NCBI GenBank assembly: GCA_945787425.1 | Contig: CALZHO010000061.1 | Location: 1 to 5,824 of the forward strand | DNA length: 5,824 nucleotides | Source: an uncultured Bacteroidales bacterium | GTDB lineage: Bacteria > Bacteroidota > Bacteroidia > Bacteroidales > Paludibacteraceae | Direction: 5' to 3' | Shown here: piece by piece, positions 4,934 through 5,824 of the stretch | Layout: each line of letters starts with the position of its first letter | How positions within the stretch are numbered: the stretch's first letter is position 1 | Translations under genes and position numbers: made by a program | Notes under the pieces: model-generated | Told to the model about the DNA's origin: nothing | The model's input: the letters and a program-made list of their open reading frames with translations, nothing else | Databases searched by the model: none

Positions 4934-5824
4934 CACTCAATCTCCTTTTTTAAGTTATCCAATGCGGCACGAACGATGGCTTGCAATGGCATCTTACTTG
5001 TACATACGTACTCGCAAAGCGCAAAGTCCTCTGGTGCTACTTCGTATGCACCCAGTTGCTCCATGCTGTCGAGGTTGCCAGCAATCATTGCCTTGATCAA
5101 ATACTCAGGATAGATATCCATTGGGAATACTTTGTCATACTCACCGCTCACGATGATCGCACGGCGACCACCTTTGAGGCGAGCATCCCAGTTGTATTTC
5201 TTCTTGCCGAAGAGCCACTCGGTCACGCAGTTGTTCAGCATCTTAGTAGGGTCAGTCTTGCCTGCATTGAAACTATTGAAGCGTGGCATGATCCATCCCA
5301 TGAACTCGTGGGTCTCGTCACCCTCAGCGAGTACGGTGTATTGGTTGTCGTAGATGCTAACCATCTCATCCGCGCATACTTGGTGGCCAGAGAGCACGTT
5401 GCCTGCTACGAGGCGAGCGTGGCAGCCTTTGTAGATGTTGCTGGTGAAGATGGCGCTAAGTGGCATGCCTGGCAATACATTGTAGTATTGTGCACCGCTG
5501 GCGAGAGGGCCTGTGAGCGCCACTTTCTTTTGCATGTCCACGATACCTTTGGTAAAGAGGCGACCGATGAGTGCGAGGTCTTGGATGTTGATGGTCCAAA
5601 CGGTCTCGCCCTTAGCGATAGGAGCCACGTGGTTGATTTGTACACCTACGTTGCCTGCTGGGTGAGGACCTTTCACCTCGTATTTCTCGCAGTTGGTCAA
5701 GCCACGGAAAATAGGTGCGCTTGCGCAACATTTGATACCTACGTACACAGGTGCGATGGTAGCGAGTGCGTTGACTGCTGCTTGCAGCACTGCACCTTGT
5801 CCACCCAGCACCCACTCGTAGTTT
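4933..5824 (-). CDS. nqrA: Na+-translocating NADH:quinone reductase subunit A, C-terminal part (5' end outside window)
   Basis: NqrA is the peripheral, cytoplasmic subunit of Na+-NQR and has been linked to quinone binding next to NqrB. About 296 codons are visible, against a usual family length near 450, so roughly the first third is missing beyond position 5824. The frame stays open to the window edge; the GTG at 5809-5811 is an internal valine codon, not a start. Recognisable family blocks are GPHPAGNVGVQIN (about 5670-5632), a TVWTINIQDLALIGRLF-like stretch, AGNVLSG (around 5400), EFMGWIMPRFNSF (around 5290) and the C-terminal CEYVCTSK block (about 5020-4997). The fragment has several cysteines, including an adjacent pair near 5730; I cannot say whether these are usual. 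The TGA stop shares one base with the nqrB ATG (TGATG), which implies translational coupling. I am confident of the family; the true start cannot be seen. Confidence 0.95.
   Translation of the reverse strand, partial: NYEWVLGGQGAVLQAAVNALATIAPVYVGIKCCASAPIFRGLTNCEKYEVKGPHPAGNVGVQINHVAPIAKGETVWTINIQDLALIGRLFTKGIVDMQKKVALTGPLASGAQYYNVLPGMPLSAIFTSNIYKGCHARLVAGNVLSGHQVCADEMVSIYDNQYTVLAEGDETHEFMGWIMPRFNSFNAGKTDPTKMLNNCVTEWLFGKKKYNWDARLKGGRRAIIVSGEYDKVFPMDIYPEYLIKAMIAGNLDSMEQLGAYEVAPEDFALCEYVCTSKMPLQAIVRAALDNLKKEIE
4942..4947 (-). promoter_or_regulatory. Ribosome binding site of nqrB (AAGGAG)
   Basis: AAGGAG follows an A-run within the end of nqrA. It is 8 nt from the ATG at 4933 and 5 nt from the alternative GTG at 4936, which favours the ATG as the start. 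Confidence 0.72.

Noticed and set aside
4934..4936. GTG start for nqrB one codon upstream of the ATG
   Set aside because: Possible in frame, but it sits only 5 nt from the AAGGAG site, whereas the ATG at 4933 is at the normal 8 nt and gives the TGATG coupling with nqrA.
5809..5811. Start of nqrA within the window
   Set aside because: This GTG is an internal valine codon: the frame continues to the window edge and the product would lack the first third of NqrA.

Overview
The window holds the greater part of a Na+-translocating NADH:quinone oxidoreductase (Na+-NQR) operon, read entirely from the minus strand. The gene order in the direction of transcription (right to left) is nqrA (5' end cut off by the window), nqrB, nqrC, nqrD, nqrE, nqrF. 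A short 3' region with direct repeats and a strong intrinsic terminator follows, then about 180 bases without a gene. The protein sequences look like Bacteroidota, most likely order Bacteroidales: the style of NqrA, the ending of NqrF and the N-terminal core of NqrC all fit. This placement is recognition from memory, and the genus cannot be told from the window.

Layout: 1-176 AT-rich non-coding sequence with small inverted repeats; 177-214 terminator; 228-282 direct repeats; 293-1564 nqrF; 1580-2188 nqrE; 2190-2819 nqrD; 2823-3728 nqrC; 3728-4933 nqrB; 4933-5824 nqrA (partial). Genes are 1-15 nt apart or overlap by one base, so they are almost certainly co-transcribed and translationally coupled. 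Four of the five gene starts inside the window carry purine-rich GGAG-type ribosome binding sites, which is unusual for Bacteroidota. The operon promoter lies upstream of nqrA, outside the window.

Together the subunits take electrons from NADH at NqrF (FAD, then 2Fe-2S). They pass them through the iron-sulfur centre between NqrD and NqrE to FMN on periplasmic NqrC, then FMN and riboflavin in NqrB, then quinone, and pump Na+ outward. The NADH/FAD, 2Fe-2S and NqrD/NqrE cysteine ligands are all present.

Three features depart from the textbook complex. (1) NqrC carries an extra N-terminal rubredoxin-like domain with four cysteines, fused just ahead of the normal NqrC start and predicted to face the cytoplasm. 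(2) NqrB has SGAA where the family has the flavinylation motif SGAT, so the threonine that carries covalent FMN is replaced by alanine. (3) NqrC has an extra repetitive, cysteine-containing C-terminal tail, whose DNA shares a CGCTTCGCT / ACGTTAG motif with the intergenic repeats after nqrF. This suggests a repeat family that can sit both between genes and in frame within them.
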